From positions 1-64,000 of the forward strand of contig NZ_MWSJ01000006.1 of NCBI RefSeq assembly GCF_002237755.1: DNA of 64,000 nt, given 5' to 3'. The notes under the pieces are model-generated. The model worked only from the letters and a program-made list of their open reading frames with translations, did no database searches and had not been told where the DNA came from. The translations under genes and the position numbers were made by a program. The DNA comes from Lysinibacillus sp. KCTC 33748 (GTDB lineage Bacteria > Bacillota > Bacilli > Bacillales_A > Planococcaceae). Shown here piece after piece: positions 21,696-31,419 of this stretch (position 1 is its first letter; each line of letters starts with the position of its first letter).

Positions 21696-22066
21696 AATTC
21701 CTCCCATTATAATTATATTTTTGGGTCATGACTAAAACGTGGATTGATTTCCGTTCCGACTGGGGGCGTCGGATGAACCGCTTGGGGCAACAAATGTTTT
21801 CTGTGAAAAAGTGTAGTGTTAACGTAGCGGCAGCGACACGAGGTTGGTCACAAAAGCATTATCACAGGACGTGATGCTTTTATACTGCTGACCTCCAAGG
21901 AGTTACCCAGTTTCACATTAACGACCTTAAATAATGGATATATTCCTAGATTTTAGAGATGACTTCTATTTTAACTATTATAGGGTAAGATGGTGAGAGT
22001 GTGGTGTGCTATATTTTGGTAAAACTAGCCGATATAGGGCGAAAAATGGCAATTATTAATCTCAGT
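21696..22066. repeat. Intergenic region with dispersed Bacillales repeat, copy 2
   Basis: At 21735-21850 the sequence GATTTCCGTTCCGACTGGGG and AACGTAGCGGCAGC repeat parts of the copies at 3661 and 873. The next 60 bases hold an inverted repeat AAAAGCAT / ATGCTTTT. I see no gene in this stretch. Confidence 0.5.
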
Positions 22067-22095
22067 TTGTCAAGAGAACCTTTTTTTGTTATAAT
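22067..22095 (+). promoter_or_regulatory. secG promoter
   Basis: TTGTCA (22067-22072) and TATAAT (22090-22095) with a 17-base spacer; secG starts 41 bases after the -10. Confidence 0.78.
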
Positions 22096-22135
22096 GTGAT
22101 ATGTTGTGATGTTCGAAGTTCGGGAGGTGCAGTGT

Positions 22136-22363
22136 ATGCATACAGTAGTATTAGTTTCATTAGTTATCGTTTCAATAGCGTTGATCGTTGTAGTATTACT
22201 TCAATCTAGTAAAAGTGCAGGCTTGTCAGGTGCCATCTCGGGTGGAGCTGAACAACTATTCGGAAAGCAAAAAGCACGCGGTATGGATCTAATCCTTCAC
22301 CGTACAACAATTGTGTTAGCAATATTATTCTTTGTTTTAGCAATTGCTATTACAAAAATCTAA
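22136..22363 (+). CDS. secG: Preprotein translocase subunit SecG
   Basis: A 75-residue membrane protein of the SecYEG channel. Two helices are visible (residues 3-21 and 53-73), linked by the conserved [21 protein letters not shown] chose ATG 22136, 7 bases after GGGAGGTG; a start at 22106 would add ten residues without a site. It lies upstream of estA-rnr-smpB-ssrA, the usual Bacillales order. Confidence 0.95.
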   Translation: MHTVVLVSLVIVSIALIVVVLLQSSKSAGLSGAISGGAEQLFGKQKARGMDLILHRTTIVLAILFFVLAIAITKI

Positions 22364-22378
22364 TAGTTGAAGATATTT

Positions 22379-22410
22379 CGCCTAACCTTACTGGTTGGGC
22401 GTTTTCTTTT
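22379..22410 (+). terminator. Terminator after secG
   Basis: CGCCTAACC pairs with GGTTGGGCG across a short loop and is followed by TTTTCTTTT. Confidence 0.8.
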
Positions 22411-22457
22411 ATAGTTCAAATTTTTTGAACGTCGATACATTGTTAGGACTGTAAAGT

Positions 22458-22741
22458 GAATACTCGCGCGGAGTAGGGAAATACCCGCGGAAGCAAGGCG
22501 AATACCCGCGAAGCAAAGCAATACCCGCGAAAGCAGGGTAAATACCCGCGGAAGTAAGGCGAATACCCGCGAAAGCAAGGCGAATACCCGCGAAAGCAAG
22601 GCGAATACCCGCGAAAGCAAGGTGAATACCCGCGGAAGCAGAGCGAATACCCGCGGAAGTAGGGCAAATACCAGCGGAAGCAGGGTAAATATCCGCGGAA
22701 TCAAGGTGAATACCCGCGGAAGCAGGGCAAATCCTCGCGAA
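22458..22741. repeat. 21-bp minisatellite, about 14 copies
   Basis: The unit AATACCCGCGGAAGCAAGGCG repeats every 21 bases from about 22461 to 22732, with single-base drift and one two-base deletion. The period is a multiple of three, so open frames run through it on both strands (for instance RVFALLP heptads on the minus strand). These frames have no ribosome site and I do not call them genes. Copies vary at the linker (CAAGGC, CAGGGT, TAAGGC), as expected of slippage in non-coding DNA. Confidence 0.85.
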
Positions 22742-22874
22742 TCACGAAATCCACCGCACGTTTGCCGAGGATTCCCATATAGCAACTTGAAGAAACAGAC
22801 CCCAAAACTTTTGAGGAAGCTTCAGTATGGCTATAATAAGAATAAGTATGTATTTGGATGAAGGAGAGCTCGAC

Positions 22875-23621
22875 ATGAAAAAATCGTTATCACAGCCTTT
22901 TTTCTTTCAAGCAGGACCTCGAGCAGTTTTATTATTGCATGGGTTTACGGGAAGCTCGGCGGATGTGCGCATGCTTGGTAGATTTTTAGAGAAAAAAGGG
23001 TATACTACATTAGCACCTCATTATAAAGGTCACGGTGTGGAACCTGAGGAACTTATTACAACAGGTCCTGCTGATTGGTGGCAGGATGTCGTAGCCGCGT
23101 ACAAACAGTTACAGGAAGCGGGCTATCAGGAAATTGCGGTTGCTGGCTTGTCATTGGGTGGTGTCATGGCTTTGAACGTTGCGCTGAATAACCCAGTGAA
23201 AGGGTTAGTGACTATGTGTGCTCCGATGACGATGCGTACAACGGATGTCATGTTTGAAGGTGTCCTGAAATATGCGAGGGACTACAAAAAGTTCCAAGGT
23301 AAAGATGAGGCGCAAATCGAAGCTGAGGTTGCGTTAATTGCTGAAAAGGGCATGCCATCTTTACAAGAGTTGCGAGAGTTTATTGCTCGGACACGTCAGG
23401 AAATTGACATGATTTATGCACCAATTTTTGTCGTGCAAGCGACAAATGATGAGGTAATTGAGACAGAATCTGCCAACATTATATATAATCAAACTGAGTC
23501 ACTTGAAAAACAGATCAAGTGGTATGAAAACTCAAAACATGTTATTACGTTAGATCAAGAAAAAGATCAGTTACATGAAGATATTTATTGCTTTTTAGAA
23601 AGCTTAAATTGGGCACAATAA
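22875..23621 (+). CDS. estA: Carboxylesterase, Est30/EstA family
   Basis: An alpha/beta hydrolase of 248 residues, very similar in layout to Geobacillus Est30. The oxyanion-hole motif is [17 protein letters not shown]. The triad is Ser93 in GLSLGG, Asp192 in ATNDEVIE and His222 in [17 protein letters not shown]. It hydrolyses short-chain esters. ATG 22875 follows AAGGAGAG; an in-frame start at 22827 lacks a site. It sits between secG and rnr as in other Bacilli, 35 bases before rnr. Confidence 0.94.
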   Translation: MKKSLSQPFFFQAGPRAVLLLHGFTGSSADVRMLGRFLEKKGYTTLAPHYKGHGVEPEELITTGPADWWQDVVAAYKQLQEAGYQEIAVAGLSLGGVMALNVALNNPVKGLVTMCAPMTMRTTDVMFEGVLKYARDYKKFQGKDEAQIEAEVALIAEKGMPSLQELREFIARTRQEIDMIYAPIFVVQATNDEVIETESANIIYNQTESLEKQIKWYENSKHVITLDQEKDQLHEDIYCFLESLNWAQ

Positions 23622-23656
23622 AACATATAAGGATTTTCTCATGAAGGAGGGAAATT

Positions 23657-26197
23657 ATGAAAGACCAAAAAGATACCCTACAAAGTCGTTTACTCGATTT
23701 TTTCGGTGGAGAAGAATATAAGCCATTAACAGTTGGCGAAATCGAGGATTTATTCGGCTTTGAGGATGCTGACGAATTTAAAGAATTAGTAAAAACGTTA
23801 GTACGTATGGAGGGGCAGGGCTTAGTTGTACGTTCTCGCTCCAATCGTTATGGCCTGCCAGAGCGTATGAATTTACTTCGAGGTAAATTTATCGGACATG
23901 CGAAAGGCTTCGGCTTTGTGGCACCTGATATTGAGGGAATGGACGATGTTTTCATTCCACCACATGAAATAAATGGTGCGATTAATGGCGATACGGTGTT
24001 AATCCGTGTGTTAAAGGAATCATTCGGTGATCGCCGTGAAGGAACTATAACAAAGGTAGTGGAACGTGGGCAAACGAGCTTTGTTGGAACGTTCCAAGCA
24101 AATCGAGGCTTCGGCTTTGTTGTGTTAGATGATAAAAAACTACCGATGGACATTTTCATTGCTAAAGGCGATACATTAGGGGCTGTCGACGGACACAAGG
24201 TTGTCGTTGAGGTAGCTACTTGGCCAGAGGATTTAAAATCAGCAACAGGCTATATTACGAAAATTTTAGGCCACAAAAATGACCCAGGTGTGGATATTCT
24301 ATCTATTTTATATAAGCACGACATTCCACCTGAATTCCCAGAAGAAGTAGTTGCTGCTGCGCAACGCGTGCCAGATGAAATTACAGAGGCCGATTTAGAA
24401 GGTCGCCGTGATTTACGCCACGAAACGATTGTGACAATCGATGGAGCGGATGCGAAGGACTTGGATGATGCTGTAACCGTAACGAAAAATGTAGATGGTA
24501 CTTATAAACTTGGCGTACATATTGCAGATGTTAGTTATTATGTAACACAAGGCTCTGTAATAGATGTTGAAGCTTATGATCGTGCGACAAGTGTATATTT
24601 AACAGACCGCGTTATCCCAATGATTCCACACCGATTATCGAATGGAATCTGTTCATTAAATCCACAAGTTGACCGTCTAGTACTATCTTGTGAAATGATT
24701 ATTGATGGAAATGGTAATGTAGTATCACATGAAATATTCCAAAGTGTCATTAAAACAACTGAGCGTATGACGTATAAGGACGTTTATAAAATTTTAGAGG
24801 AGCAAGACGCAGAGCTAATTGCCCGCTATGAGCCACTAGTGCCAATGTTTAAACATATGGCAGAGCTGTCTAACATTTTACGTAATAAACGTCAAACGCG
24901 TGGTGCCATTGATTTTGACTTTAAAGAATCAAAAGTGATCGTGGACGAAGATGGCTGGCCAGTAGATATTGAATTACGTGAACGTACTGTCGCAGAGAAA
25001 TTAATTGAAGATTTCATGCTAGCAGCTAATGAAACGGTAGCGGAGCATTTCCATTGGATGAATATACCGTTCCTTTACCGTATTCACGAAGATCCAAAGC
25101 CAGAAAAGCTACAACGCTTCTTTGAATTTGTTACGAACTTCGGTATTTTAATCAAAGGTACAGGAAACACAATTCATCCGAAAGCTTTACAAGATGTATT
25201 AAAAGCTATCGAAGGTATGCCAGAGGAGCCTGTTATTTCAACGATGCTACTACGCTCGATGCAACAGGCAAAATATTATCCTGAAAGTTTAGGCCACTTT
25301 GGTTTATCAACTGATTTTTATACACACTTTACGTCACCGATTCGACGTTATCCGGACTTAATTGTCCATCGTTTAATTCGAACGTATTTAATTAATAAAG
25401 ATACATCAAAAGAAACAGTGGCACAGTGGAGTATGGCGATGGATGAAATTGCGGACCATACGTCAGAACGTGAGCGCCGTGCTGTTGATGCAGAACGTGA
25501 TACAGACGCACTGAAAAAAGCACAATACATGTCCGATAAAATTGGTGAAGAGTTTGAAGGAATCGTTTCGTCGATTACAAACTTCGGGATTTTCGTGGAG
25601 CTTCCTAACACGATTGAAGGACTTGTCCATATTAGCAATATGACAGATGACTACTATCGTTTTGACGACCGTCAAATGATTATGATCGGTGAGCGTACAA
25701 ATCGTCAATTCCGTATTGGTGATGAAGTTACAGTCCGTGTAGCAAATGTTATTATTGAGGAGTCATCTGTTGACTTTGAAATCGTCGGAATGGTAACGTC
25801 GTTTGGACGAACACGAAAAGCAGCACCTACTGTCATTCACGCACGTAAAAACTATAGCGACAACAAAGGTGGTCGTAATAGCCGCAGAGGTGGTCGCGAA
25901 GAAGAAAGAGGCGGACGTGGCAGCCGCAGTGGTCGCAACGAAGAAGAAAGAGGCGGACGTGGCAGCCGCGGTGGTCGCAACGAAGAAGAAAGAGGCGGAC
26001 GTGGTAGCCGCAGTGGTCGTAACGAAGAAGGCCGAGGCGGACAAGGAGAGCGACGTGAAAACGACCGTGATCCACGAGGACGCCGCAAAGATGGCTCAAA
26101 CTCAAGCCCAGGCCCTAAAAAAGGCGTGAAGCAAAAGCAAAAGTTCTACGAGGGCGTCGCCAAGAAAAACAAAAAGAAAAAAACAAAACGTAAATAA
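23657..26197 (+). CDS. rnr: Ribonuclease R
   Basis: A 3'-5' exoribonuclease that degrades structured RNA and works with tmRNA in trans-translation quality control. 846 residues. Order: N-terminal winged helix (residues 1-70), two cold-shock domains ([20 protein letters not shown]), RNB catalytic domain with the acidic cluster in [16 protein letters not shown], and a C-terminal S1 domain ([17 protein letters not shown]). The last 120 residues are an unusual basic tail with 14-residue repeats of the form [14 protein letters not shown], encoded by 42-bp DNA repeats at about 25890-26040. GAAGGAGGG precedes the ATG. Minus-strand ORFs over the tail are shadows. Confidence 0.96.
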   Translation: MKDQKDTLQSRLLDFFGGEEYKPLTVGEIEDLFGFEDADEFKELVKTLVRMEGQGLVVRSRSNRYGLPERMNLLRGKFIGHAKGFGFVAPDIEGMDDVFIPPHEINGAINGDTVLIRVLKESFGDRREGTITKVVERGQTSFVGTFQANRGFGFVVLDDKKLPMDIFIAKGDTLGAVDGHKVVVEVATWPEDLKSATGYITKILGHKNDPGVDILSILYKHDIPPEFPEEVVAAAQRVPDEITEADLEGRRDLRHETIVTIDGADAKDLDDAVTVTKNVDGTYKLGVHIADVSYYVTQGSVIDVEAYDRATSVYLTDRVIPMIPHRLSNGICSLNPQVDRLVLSCEMIIDGNGNVVSHEIFQSVIKTTERMTYKDVYKILEEQDAELIARYEPLVPMFKHMAELSNILRNKRQTRGAIDFDFKESKVIVDEDGWPVDIELRERTVAEKLIEDFMLAANETVAEHFHWMNIPFLYRIHEDPKPEKLQRFFEFVTNFGILIKGTGNTIHPKALQDVLKAIEGMPEEPVISTMLLRSMQQAKYYPESLGHFGLSTDFYTHFTSPIRRYPDLIVHRLIRTYLINKDTSKETVAQWSMAMDEIADHTSERERRAVDAERDTDALKKAQYMSDKIGEEFEGIVSSITNFGIFVELPNTIEGLVHISNMTDDYYRFDDRQMIMIGERTNRQFRIGDEVTVRVANVIIEESSVDFEIVGMVTSFGRTRKAAPTVIHARKNYSDNKGGRNSRRGGREEERGGRGSRSGRNEEERGGRGSRGGRNEEERGGRGSRSGRNEEGRGGQGERRENDRDPRGRRKDGSNSSPGPKKGVKQKQKFYEGVAKKNKKKKTKRK

Positions 26198-26211
26198 AGT
26201 AAAAGTATAGG

Positions 26212-26263
26212 TGAAGGCACCATTAGTGCTTTAAAGCAATTTGAAGCGGGGTGCTTTCACTTT
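26212..26263 (+). terminator. Hairpin between rnr and smpB
   Basis: GTGAAGGCACC pairs with GGTGCTTTCAC across about 30 bases and is followed by TTTATC. It is weak as a terminator and may only attenuate. Confidence 0.4.
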
Positions 26264-26313
26264 ATCAATAAAAGCAGGCGATCCTGCTCAACCTTTAAGT
26301 AGAGGTGAATATT

Positions 26314-26778
26314 ATGGCAAAAGGTACTGGGAAAGTATTAGCACAAAACAAAAAAGCTGGGCACGATTACTTCATTGAAGAGACAATCGAAGCGGGTATG
26401 GTGCTTACAGGCACAGAAATTAAATCCATCCGTGCAGGAAGGGTTCAACTAAAAGAATCTTATGTACAAATTCGCAGCGGTGAAGCATGGATCAACAATA
26501 TGCATGTCAGTTCATTCGAACAAGGCAACCGCTTTAACCACGACCCACTACGCGCCCGCAAATTACTGCTTCATAAAAAGCAAATCGGCGAGCTAGTCGG
26601 TGCTGTAAAACGTGACGGCTACACAATTGTTCCGTTAAAAATGTACATTAAAGACGGCTATGCCAAACTATTAATCGGTGTCGGCAAAGGTAAAAAAGAT
26701 TACGACAAACGTAATGACATGCGCAAAAAAGAAGCGAAACGCGATATGGAACGCGCCTTCAAATCTAAAAATCAATAG
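26314..26778 (+). CDS. smpB: SsrA-binding protein SmpB
   Basis: The partner of tmRNA in rescue of stalled ribosomes; 154 residues. Conserved features: [39 protein letters not shown] and the basic C-terminal tail [21 protein letters not shown] 26314 follows AGAGGTG; the GTG at 26305 lies within that site. The gene is 1.1 kb before ssrA, as usual in this group. Confidence 0.96.
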   Translation: MAKGTGKVLAQNKKAGHDYFIEETIEAGMVLTGTEIKSIRAGRVQLKESYVQIRSGEAWINNMHVSSFEQGNRFNHDPLRARKLLLHKKQIGELVGAVKRDGYTIVPLKMYIKDGYAKLLIGVGKGKKDYDKRNDMRKKEAKRDMERAFKSKNQ

Positions 26779-26794
26779 TCATAGATTGTTAGAG

Positions 26795-26826
26795 AGCTCA
26801 CTATATTTACATAGTGAGCTTTTTGT
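26795..26826 (+). terminator. Terminator after smpB
   Basis: AGCTCACTAT pairs perfectly with ATAGTGAGCT and is followed by TTTTTG. Confidence 0.85.
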
Positions 26827-26942
26827 ATTTGGGCAGATAGAATTCTAAGAAAGGTTCTAAAAGATATTGAGTAAAAAATATAATAAAGAACTACCGCATA
26901 TAATAGGAGGGAATCCGCATTCTTACAATAGGACGAAAATTT

Positions 26943-27671
26943 ATGTTTATGAACATAGAGCACATTTATTTTGCCGAGGAACGTAACAATGTCAGCGAAA
27001 GAAAAAAGCTAGTTTGCTACCACCAAACAAAGCGACCAGCACAATCACTCCAAACCCAAAAGACAATGCAAATCATGCTACAGCAAGATGAAGAAATCCT
27101 ATTAGCGAATCTCTCCAAAATGAATCGCTATATGCTTCGCCGCGCAAAAAAAGAGCCTTACGAAGCCATCATAAAAGAAAATCCATCCGATCAAGAGCTA
27201 GGAGAATTCCAGCAATTTTACAACGCCTTCGCCAAAATAAAAAACACTGCTCGCGTTCGAAAATTTCATCTACACACGTTAAAGTTACTGCGCGAAAAAG
27301 GCGCACTCGTCTATACAAAGCTTCAAAACGACAAAGGTGAAGCACTATGCTATCGACTGTACATTGCCGACGAAGATATCGTTTTTAATTTATATACAGG
27401 TACGGCGGTCTGGATCAAGGATAGACCAGATCTAAAGCAACAAATCCGCTTCGCCAACCGCTATTTACTATGGGAAAATATCATGATGTTCCGCAGCAAA
27501 GGATACGCACACTATGATTTCGGCGCAGTAACGAACAAGGACGAAATTAACGAATTCAAGCTCGGCTTTGGCGGACAAGAGGTAGAAGTCTATTACGGCT
27601 ATCTTACAGAATCTAAATTAGGAAAGCTCATTTTACGATTAAGAGACTTAAAATTTAAGGTGATGAAATAA
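26943..27671 (+). CDS. FemAB/GNAT-like protein
   Basis: A 242-residue protein with an acetyltransferase-like fold. The end FGAVTNKDEINEFKLGFGGQEVEVYYGY resembles the C-terminal motif of FemABX-type aminoacyl transferases and related GNAT proteins. Residues 130-200 (ALVYTKLQNDKGEALCYRLY, FANRYLLWENIMMF) fit the same domain. FemABX proteins add amino acids to lipid II; whether this shorter one does so is not known. The start is uncertain: ATG 26943 and ATG 26949 are both possible and neither has a strong site. It lies between smpB and ssrA. Confidence 0.65.
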   Translation: MFMNIEHIYFAEERNNVSERKKLVCYHQTKRPAQSLQTQKTMQIMLQQDEEILLANLSKMNRYMLRRAKKEPYEAIIKENPSDQELGEFQQFYNAFAKIKNTARVRKFHLHTLKLLREKGALVYTKLQNDKGEALCYRLYIADEDIVFNLYTGTAVWIKDRPDLKQQIRFANRYLLWENIMMFRSKGYAHYDFGAVTNKDEINEFKLGFGGQEVEVYYGYLTESKLGKLILRLRDLKFKVMK

Positions 27672-27716
27672 GAAAATCATTGTGGTCTAGCCAATTATTT
27701 CTACTATGCGGGACAC

Positions 27717-27745
27717 TTGAACTATAGATAGATTTGCTTTATAAT
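27717..27745 (+). promoter_or_regulatory. ssrA promoter
   Basis: TTGAAC (27717-27722) and TATAAT (27740-27745) with a 17-base spacer. Transcription would start near 27752, leaving a leader of about 105 bases to be removed from the tmRNA 5' end. Confidence 0.7.
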
Positions 27746-27857
27746 AAGTATTACTGAATGCCAGATTACATGGAAGCGTACTTTTAGCTCCCACCGTACT
27801 AGAAGAAATTCTAGCTCCTTTGCTTGAACGAAGCTACGTGCTTCGATTCATATTCAA

Positions 27858-28210
27858 GGGGACGTTACGGATTCGACAGGGATGGTTCAAGCTTTGGTCG
27901 CGCGTCGGAGGTCTCGGCTCCGTCATCAACGGAAGTTATATAATAACTGGCAAACAACAAAACTTAGCTTTCGCAGCGTAAGCTCTTAAGCGCTCTGCCT
28001 CTCTATCGCCCATGTAGAGAACGTAGGGCCCAACTTTAGTGGGATACGGTCGATGGTGCCACCTGAGTCACCGACAAGAGATTTCCAGGTTAGCGTACGG
28101 GACGCCTGTTTGTCGGCATAATGCTACGTGAATCGTAAATAGGCAAACTACACGCGTAGAAGCTGAAGTATTGGAGTTTCTGGACGCGGGTTCGACTCCC
28201 GCCGTCTCCA
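27858..28210 (+). ncRNA. ssrA: tmRNA (SsrA)
   Basis: Transfer-messenger RNA. The 5' end GGGGACGTTACGGATTCGAC and the 3' T-arm GGGTTCGACTCCCGCC with CGTCTCC form the tRNA-like part; the acceptor stem is 27858-27864 with 28203-28209. The tag frame at 27949-27981 reads GKQQNLAFAA then stop, so the tag is (A)GKQQNLAFAA. The encoded 3' end is CTCCATAC, so CCA is not encoded and must be added after processing. An integrase-bearing element begins inside its 3' end. Confidence 0.96.
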
Positions 28211-28212
28211 TA
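28196..28212. repeat. Left attachment site (attL core)
   Basis: CTCCCGCCGTCTCCATA here, inside the ssrA 3' end, is repeated exactly at 54922-54938. The flanks differ, so the shared block is 17 bases. The position in the T-arm and acceptor of tmRNA is a classic target of tyrosine integrases. Confidence 0.93.
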
Positions 28213-28243
28213 CATAGTTATCATATGAATACATATGATGCTC

Positions 28244-28267
28244 AAAACCCTTGATATCAAGGGTTTT
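28244..28267 (+). terminator. Terminator after ssrA, supplied by the element
   Basis: AAAACCCTTGATATCAAGGG with TTTTTTATTTT behind it. It lies inside the element, 34 bases after the tmRNA 3' end, and so replaces the original chromosomal terminator. Confidence 0.8.
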
Positions 28268-28311
28268 TTATTTTGCCCAAAGTTTATCAGGTGCATTTAG
28301 GTCGATTAATC

Positions 28312-28356
28312 CGTAGTCAAAACCGTAGTCAAAACCGTAGTCAAAAACGTAGTCAA
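28312..28356 (+). promoter_or_regulatory. Four phased 12-bp repeats, likely integrase arm sites (left)
   Basis: CGTAGTCAA starts at 28312, 28324, 28336 and 28348, an exact 12-bp period (unit CGTAGTCAAAAC with drift). The same word occurs twice, 12 bp apart and on the same strand, inside the right end. Such repeats flanking the core are typical arm-type binding sites of integrases with an N-terminal AP2-like domain, as in Tn916 and ICEBs1 relatives. Confidence 0.7.
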
Positions 28357-28365
28357 ATCCTTAGC

Positions 28366-29538
28366 TTATTTCTGTAGATATTGTATATACTTTTCTGCAG
28401 CTCGTGATTTTGCTTCTGCTGTAACGTGCGCATAGATTTTTAAAGTTATTTCTAAATCCATATGTCCAAGCCGTTCCATTACTTCTCTAGGTGTAACACC
28501 CGCTTCTAAAAGTAGTGTACAGTGAGTGTGACGTAAACCGTGAGTCGTAATTTGTCTAAGATTATGTCGGCGCTGTATACTTTTAATCCATTGATTTGTT
28601 TTGGAAGGGTATACGTATGCATTAAGCGTATTGCTGAAAACTAACTGATTTGTATCATTAAGAGCTTTTAAATTTTGTTCTTTTAATAAAATTCGTTGCT
28701 CCTTTTTCCACTGTTCTAAAAAAGAAAGGGTATCTTTATCAATAAGAACCGCCCTGGGTTTCCCATTCTTGGTTTCTTTTATATACAAACCGTTTGTAGG
28801 GCAATAAGAAAGAGCTTTATTTATACGAATACAGCTGTTTTCAAAATCGATATCTTTCCATTTCAAAGCAAATGCCTCACCTTTTCGCATTCCTGTATGT
28901 GCTAACGTATTAAAGAATGTAAATTTCATAATAGGCTCTTTTTTTAGCGCTTCTAAGAAATTAGTCAACTCTTCTGCTGAGTAATAATTGCCTTCTAAAA
29001 ATTCTTCCTCTACATTTTCATTTATTTTCTTCAATGGTTTTGGTCGATCAATATATTCCATTGGATTTTTTTCAATGTAATCACGTTTTTTTGCATATTC
29101 CAGAACTAATGAAGTGTAATTTAATACGTCCTTAAATTTTTTAAGTTTTTTAGGTAGAGTATTAGCGAATTTTTGACAAAAATCTACTGTTATAAAGCGG
29201 ATCTTCAAAGATCTAAATGTAGGTAAGATGTGATTTTTAAAAATACTTTTAGTTTTTCCTAAGGTACTTAATTGGACAGTATTTTGGTATTGCATTAACC
29301 AATCTTCATAGATTTCTTCAAAAAATTTGTCCTCTATCTTCTTTGGAGCAAAGTCAATCTCCCCGTTAGCAATTTGATATTGCAAACGTTTTAGCTCAAT
29401 TTCAGCTTCCTTTGCAGTTTTAAAACCGCGCTTTGTTGTTCTTTTTTCATTTCCCGTTAATGAATCAGTACCAAGGTAGATTTGAAACTGATAGCGTATA
29501 GTGCCATTTTTTAATTTATAACTTTTAATCTCAGTCAT
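28366..29538 (-). CDS. int: Tyrosine integrase 1 (element integrase)
   Basis: A 390-residue site-specific recombinase. The N-terminus (residues 1-60, with GTIRYQFQIYLGTDSLTG) is an arm-binding AP2-like domain, followed by a SAM-like core-binding domain and the catalytic domain. Catalytic residues: Arg in TGMRKGEAFALKW, His-x-x-Arg in THGLRHTHC, His in RLGHMD and nucleophile Tyr in KIYAHV. It reads toward the left end, 150 bases from the core site, with its C-terminus 10 bases from the arm repeats. CGGAGG precedes the ATG. It is the best candidate for integration and excision at ssrA. Confidence 0.93.
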   Translation of the reverse strand: MTEIKSYKLKNGTIRYQFQIYLGTDSLTGNEKRTTKRGFKTAKEAEIELKRLQYQIANGEIDFAPKKIEDKFFEEIYEDWLMQYQNTVQLSTLGKTKSIFKNHILPTFRSLKIRFITVDFCQKFANTLPKKLKKFKDVLNYTSLVLEYAKKRDYIEKNPMEYIDRPKPLKKINENVEEEFLEGNYYSAEELTNFLEALKKEPIMKFTFFNTLAHTGMRKGEAFALKWKDIDFENSCIRINKALSYCPTNGLYIKETKNGKPRAVLIDKDTLSFLEQWKKEQRILLKEQNLKALNDTNQLVFSNTLNAYVYPSKTNQWIKSIQRRHNLRQITTHGLRHTHCTLLLEAGVTPREVMERLGHMDLEITLKIYAHVTAEAKSRAAEKYIQYLQK

Positions 29539-29627
29539 ATTTTCCTCCGTTAATGCTGTTGGGGCATATGGGAGATGTGAGTAATTATATTAGATACTCA
29601 ATTAGTATTTCAATAAGAAAAGAAAAA

Positions 29628-29656
29628 ACAGCCTTCGGGTTATTTTCGAAGGCTGT
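29628..29656 (-). terminator. Terminator after integrase 2
   Basis: ACAGCCTTCG pairs perfectly with CGAAGGCTGT and is followed on the minus strand by a T-run (TTTTTTCTTTT). It separates the two integrase genes. Confidence 0.82.
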
Positions 29657-29662
29657 TTAGAG

Positions 29663-30859
29663 CTATGCAGCGAGATGTTTGTTTTTGTATTCAGCGAATT
29701 TTTTAACTGCTTCTTCCTTAGATTCAGTTGTAACCCAATCGTAGACATTCATAGTAGTATGAACATTGATATGTCCAAGTCTATTCATAACATCACGAAT
29801 CTTCATCCCTGATTCAAAGCAATGAGAACAATGAGAATGACGAAGACCGTGAGTCGTAATTAGTTTTAACCCAAATGTAGATTGGATTTTCTTAATCCAA
29901 TCATTAGATCTAGACGGATTAATATGTTTATTAAATTTATTCATAAATACTAATTGAGTTCGGTTAAACTGCTTTTGTCCGCGTTTGACTAGAATAGCCT
30001 TTTGTTCCTGGTGCCATTCCTTTAAAATTTCGGCGGTCTCATCATCGATAATAATATAACGAGACTTTCTATTTTTGGGTTTTTTAACATATAATTTCTC
30101 CTCTGAGGAATAAGAAAGTGCTTTAGTAATATAAATTTTATTTTCTTCAAAATTTATATCACTCCATTGTAATGCATAGGCCTCACCTTTCCGCATTCCC
30201 GTAAAGCTAAGCAGATAAAAAAATGTAAACTTCATTTCAGAGTTTGCTACTTTTATATCTCTTGCGCATTTTAAAAACTTATGAAGTTCGTTTATTGTAT
30301 AAAAATTACCCTTAAAACAGTCCTCCTCTCCTTGGACTATTTCCTTTTTGTATTTTGGCTTGAGTACGAATTTCATTGGATTTTTACTAAGCGCATTTCT
30401 ACCAACGGCAAATTCAAAGATATTTTTAGCATATGATTTTGTCTCATCGAGACTAGGAAATTCAGAAAGCAACTGATTGAAGAATATTTGACAGGTATCC
30501 ACATCAATCGATTTAATGGCCTTGTTCCCGAAATAAGGGAGTAAATGATTTTTAACGAGACCCTTAGTTTTTCGAAATGTACTTGATTCAACTGTATTTC
30601 TATATTCTTGTAACCAAAGATTAGCGAAATGTTCAAATGACTGACTGTTAATTCCCCTATTGGATACTGATTTCAAAACATCCTTTGTTAGTGTGCCATT
30701 TCTTTTATGTTTATTTAAAAAAATTATAGCCTCCATTGCTTCGTCTTCTGTCTTAAAACCTCTAAAAGTTGTATGTTTTAAATCTATAAGTCCTGCATAA
30801 TAACGAAACCAATAATTGATTTCCCCATTTTTTTTGAAAGTACATTTTATTTTTATCAT
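29663..30859 (-). CDS. Tyrosine integrase 2 (paralogue)
   Basis: A 398-residue recombinase of the same family as its neighbour, with equivalent catalytic residues: TGMRKGEAYALQW, THGLRHSHC, RLGHIN and NVYDWV. The two proteins share layout throughout but are clearly diverged. AGGAG precedes the ATG. It stands directly behind integrase 1 in the same orientation with its own terminator. It may act at another target, help excision, or remain from an older tandem integration. Confidence 0.9.
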   Translation of the reverse strand: MIKIKCTFKKNGEINYWFRYYAGLIDLKHTTFRGFKTEDEAMEAIIFLNKHKRNGTLTKDVLKSVSNRGINSQSFEHFANLWLQEYRNTVESSTFRKTKGLVKNHLLPYFGNKAIKSIDVDTCQIFFNQLLSEFPSLDETKSYAKNIFEFAVGRNALSKNPMKFVLKPKYKKEIVQGEEDCFKGNFYTINELHKFLKCARDIKVANSEMKFTFFYLLSFTGMRKGEAYALQWSDINFEENKIYITKALSYSSEEKLYVKKPKNRKSRYIIIDDETAEILKEWHQEQKAILVKRGQKQFNRTQLVFMNKFNKHINPSRSNDWIKKIQSTFGLKLITTHGLRHSHCSHCFESGMKIRDVMNRLGHINVHTTMNVYDWVTTESKEEAVKKFAEYKNKHLAA

Positions 30860-30950
30860 TTTGATACTCCTATTCGTGCTGTTTTAATTATTTGAAGAGA
30901 TTATATTTCCTCTTTTACTAAAAAACCAAGATTCAAGGAGTGTTTTTTAT

Positions 30951-31112
30951 TTGAAACACAAAAAAGTTATTTTAATTAGAAGATATGAGTTTAAAAGAGA
31001 GGATAATTGGATAAAAATCTTCTTCGTATATTATGAGATGGCTGCTGCAGAGAAAAAGGCAATTAGGACCGTAATGAAAGTTACGTCTTACTTTATAGCC
31101 TTTGTTTTCTGA
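30951..31112 (+). CDS. Possible small basic protein, 53 aa
   Basis: A TTG-start frame preceded by AAGGAG at 10 bases. It begins with many lysines and arginines (KHKKVILIRRYEFKRED) and ends in a hydrophobic stretch (SYFIAFVF). It is divergent from the integrase genes, a position where elements often keep excisionase or regulators, but I recognise no family. The start codon and short length keep confidence low. Confidence 0.35.
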   Translation: MKHKKVILIRRYEFKREDNWIKIFFVYYEMAAAEKKAIRTVMKVTSYFIAFVF

Positions 31113-31419
31113 TCTTCCAATAATCCTCTATCAGTAAACCCCTTAGTGATATAAAATTTCTCGAGTAGTTATGATTTCTGGTGATAATTTGCGGAATTTG
31201 AAGATTCAGGTACAGTTCTTCCTGCGGGAAAATGACAACAGGTTGTGAACTTACTATGGAGCTCTGGCAAATAGAGAAGGATTACTTCAAAAACATAGAA
31301 GACGGTCACCCTGATAAATCGGAAAAAGACAAACATAAAAAGACTAAGATATATTTATAGAACTGCAATTAACGATATAATCAATAGCGCAAAAGAAGAA
31401 GAATTTGTTTGATTCTGCT
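31113..31419. other. Gene-free stretch with one repeat relative
   Basis: No supported gene. At about 31228 GAAAATGACAACAGGTTGTG matches the unit of the array at 33450-33690. Confidence 0.45.

Noticed and set aside
22360-22861. Several ORFs across the 21-bp repeats
   Set aside because: They are open only because the repeat period is seven codons; no ribosome sites and no conserved non-repeat part.
25763-26129. ORFs on both strands over the RNase R tail
   Set aside because: They arise from the repeated Arg/Gly/Glu codons of the rnr tail and have no independent support.
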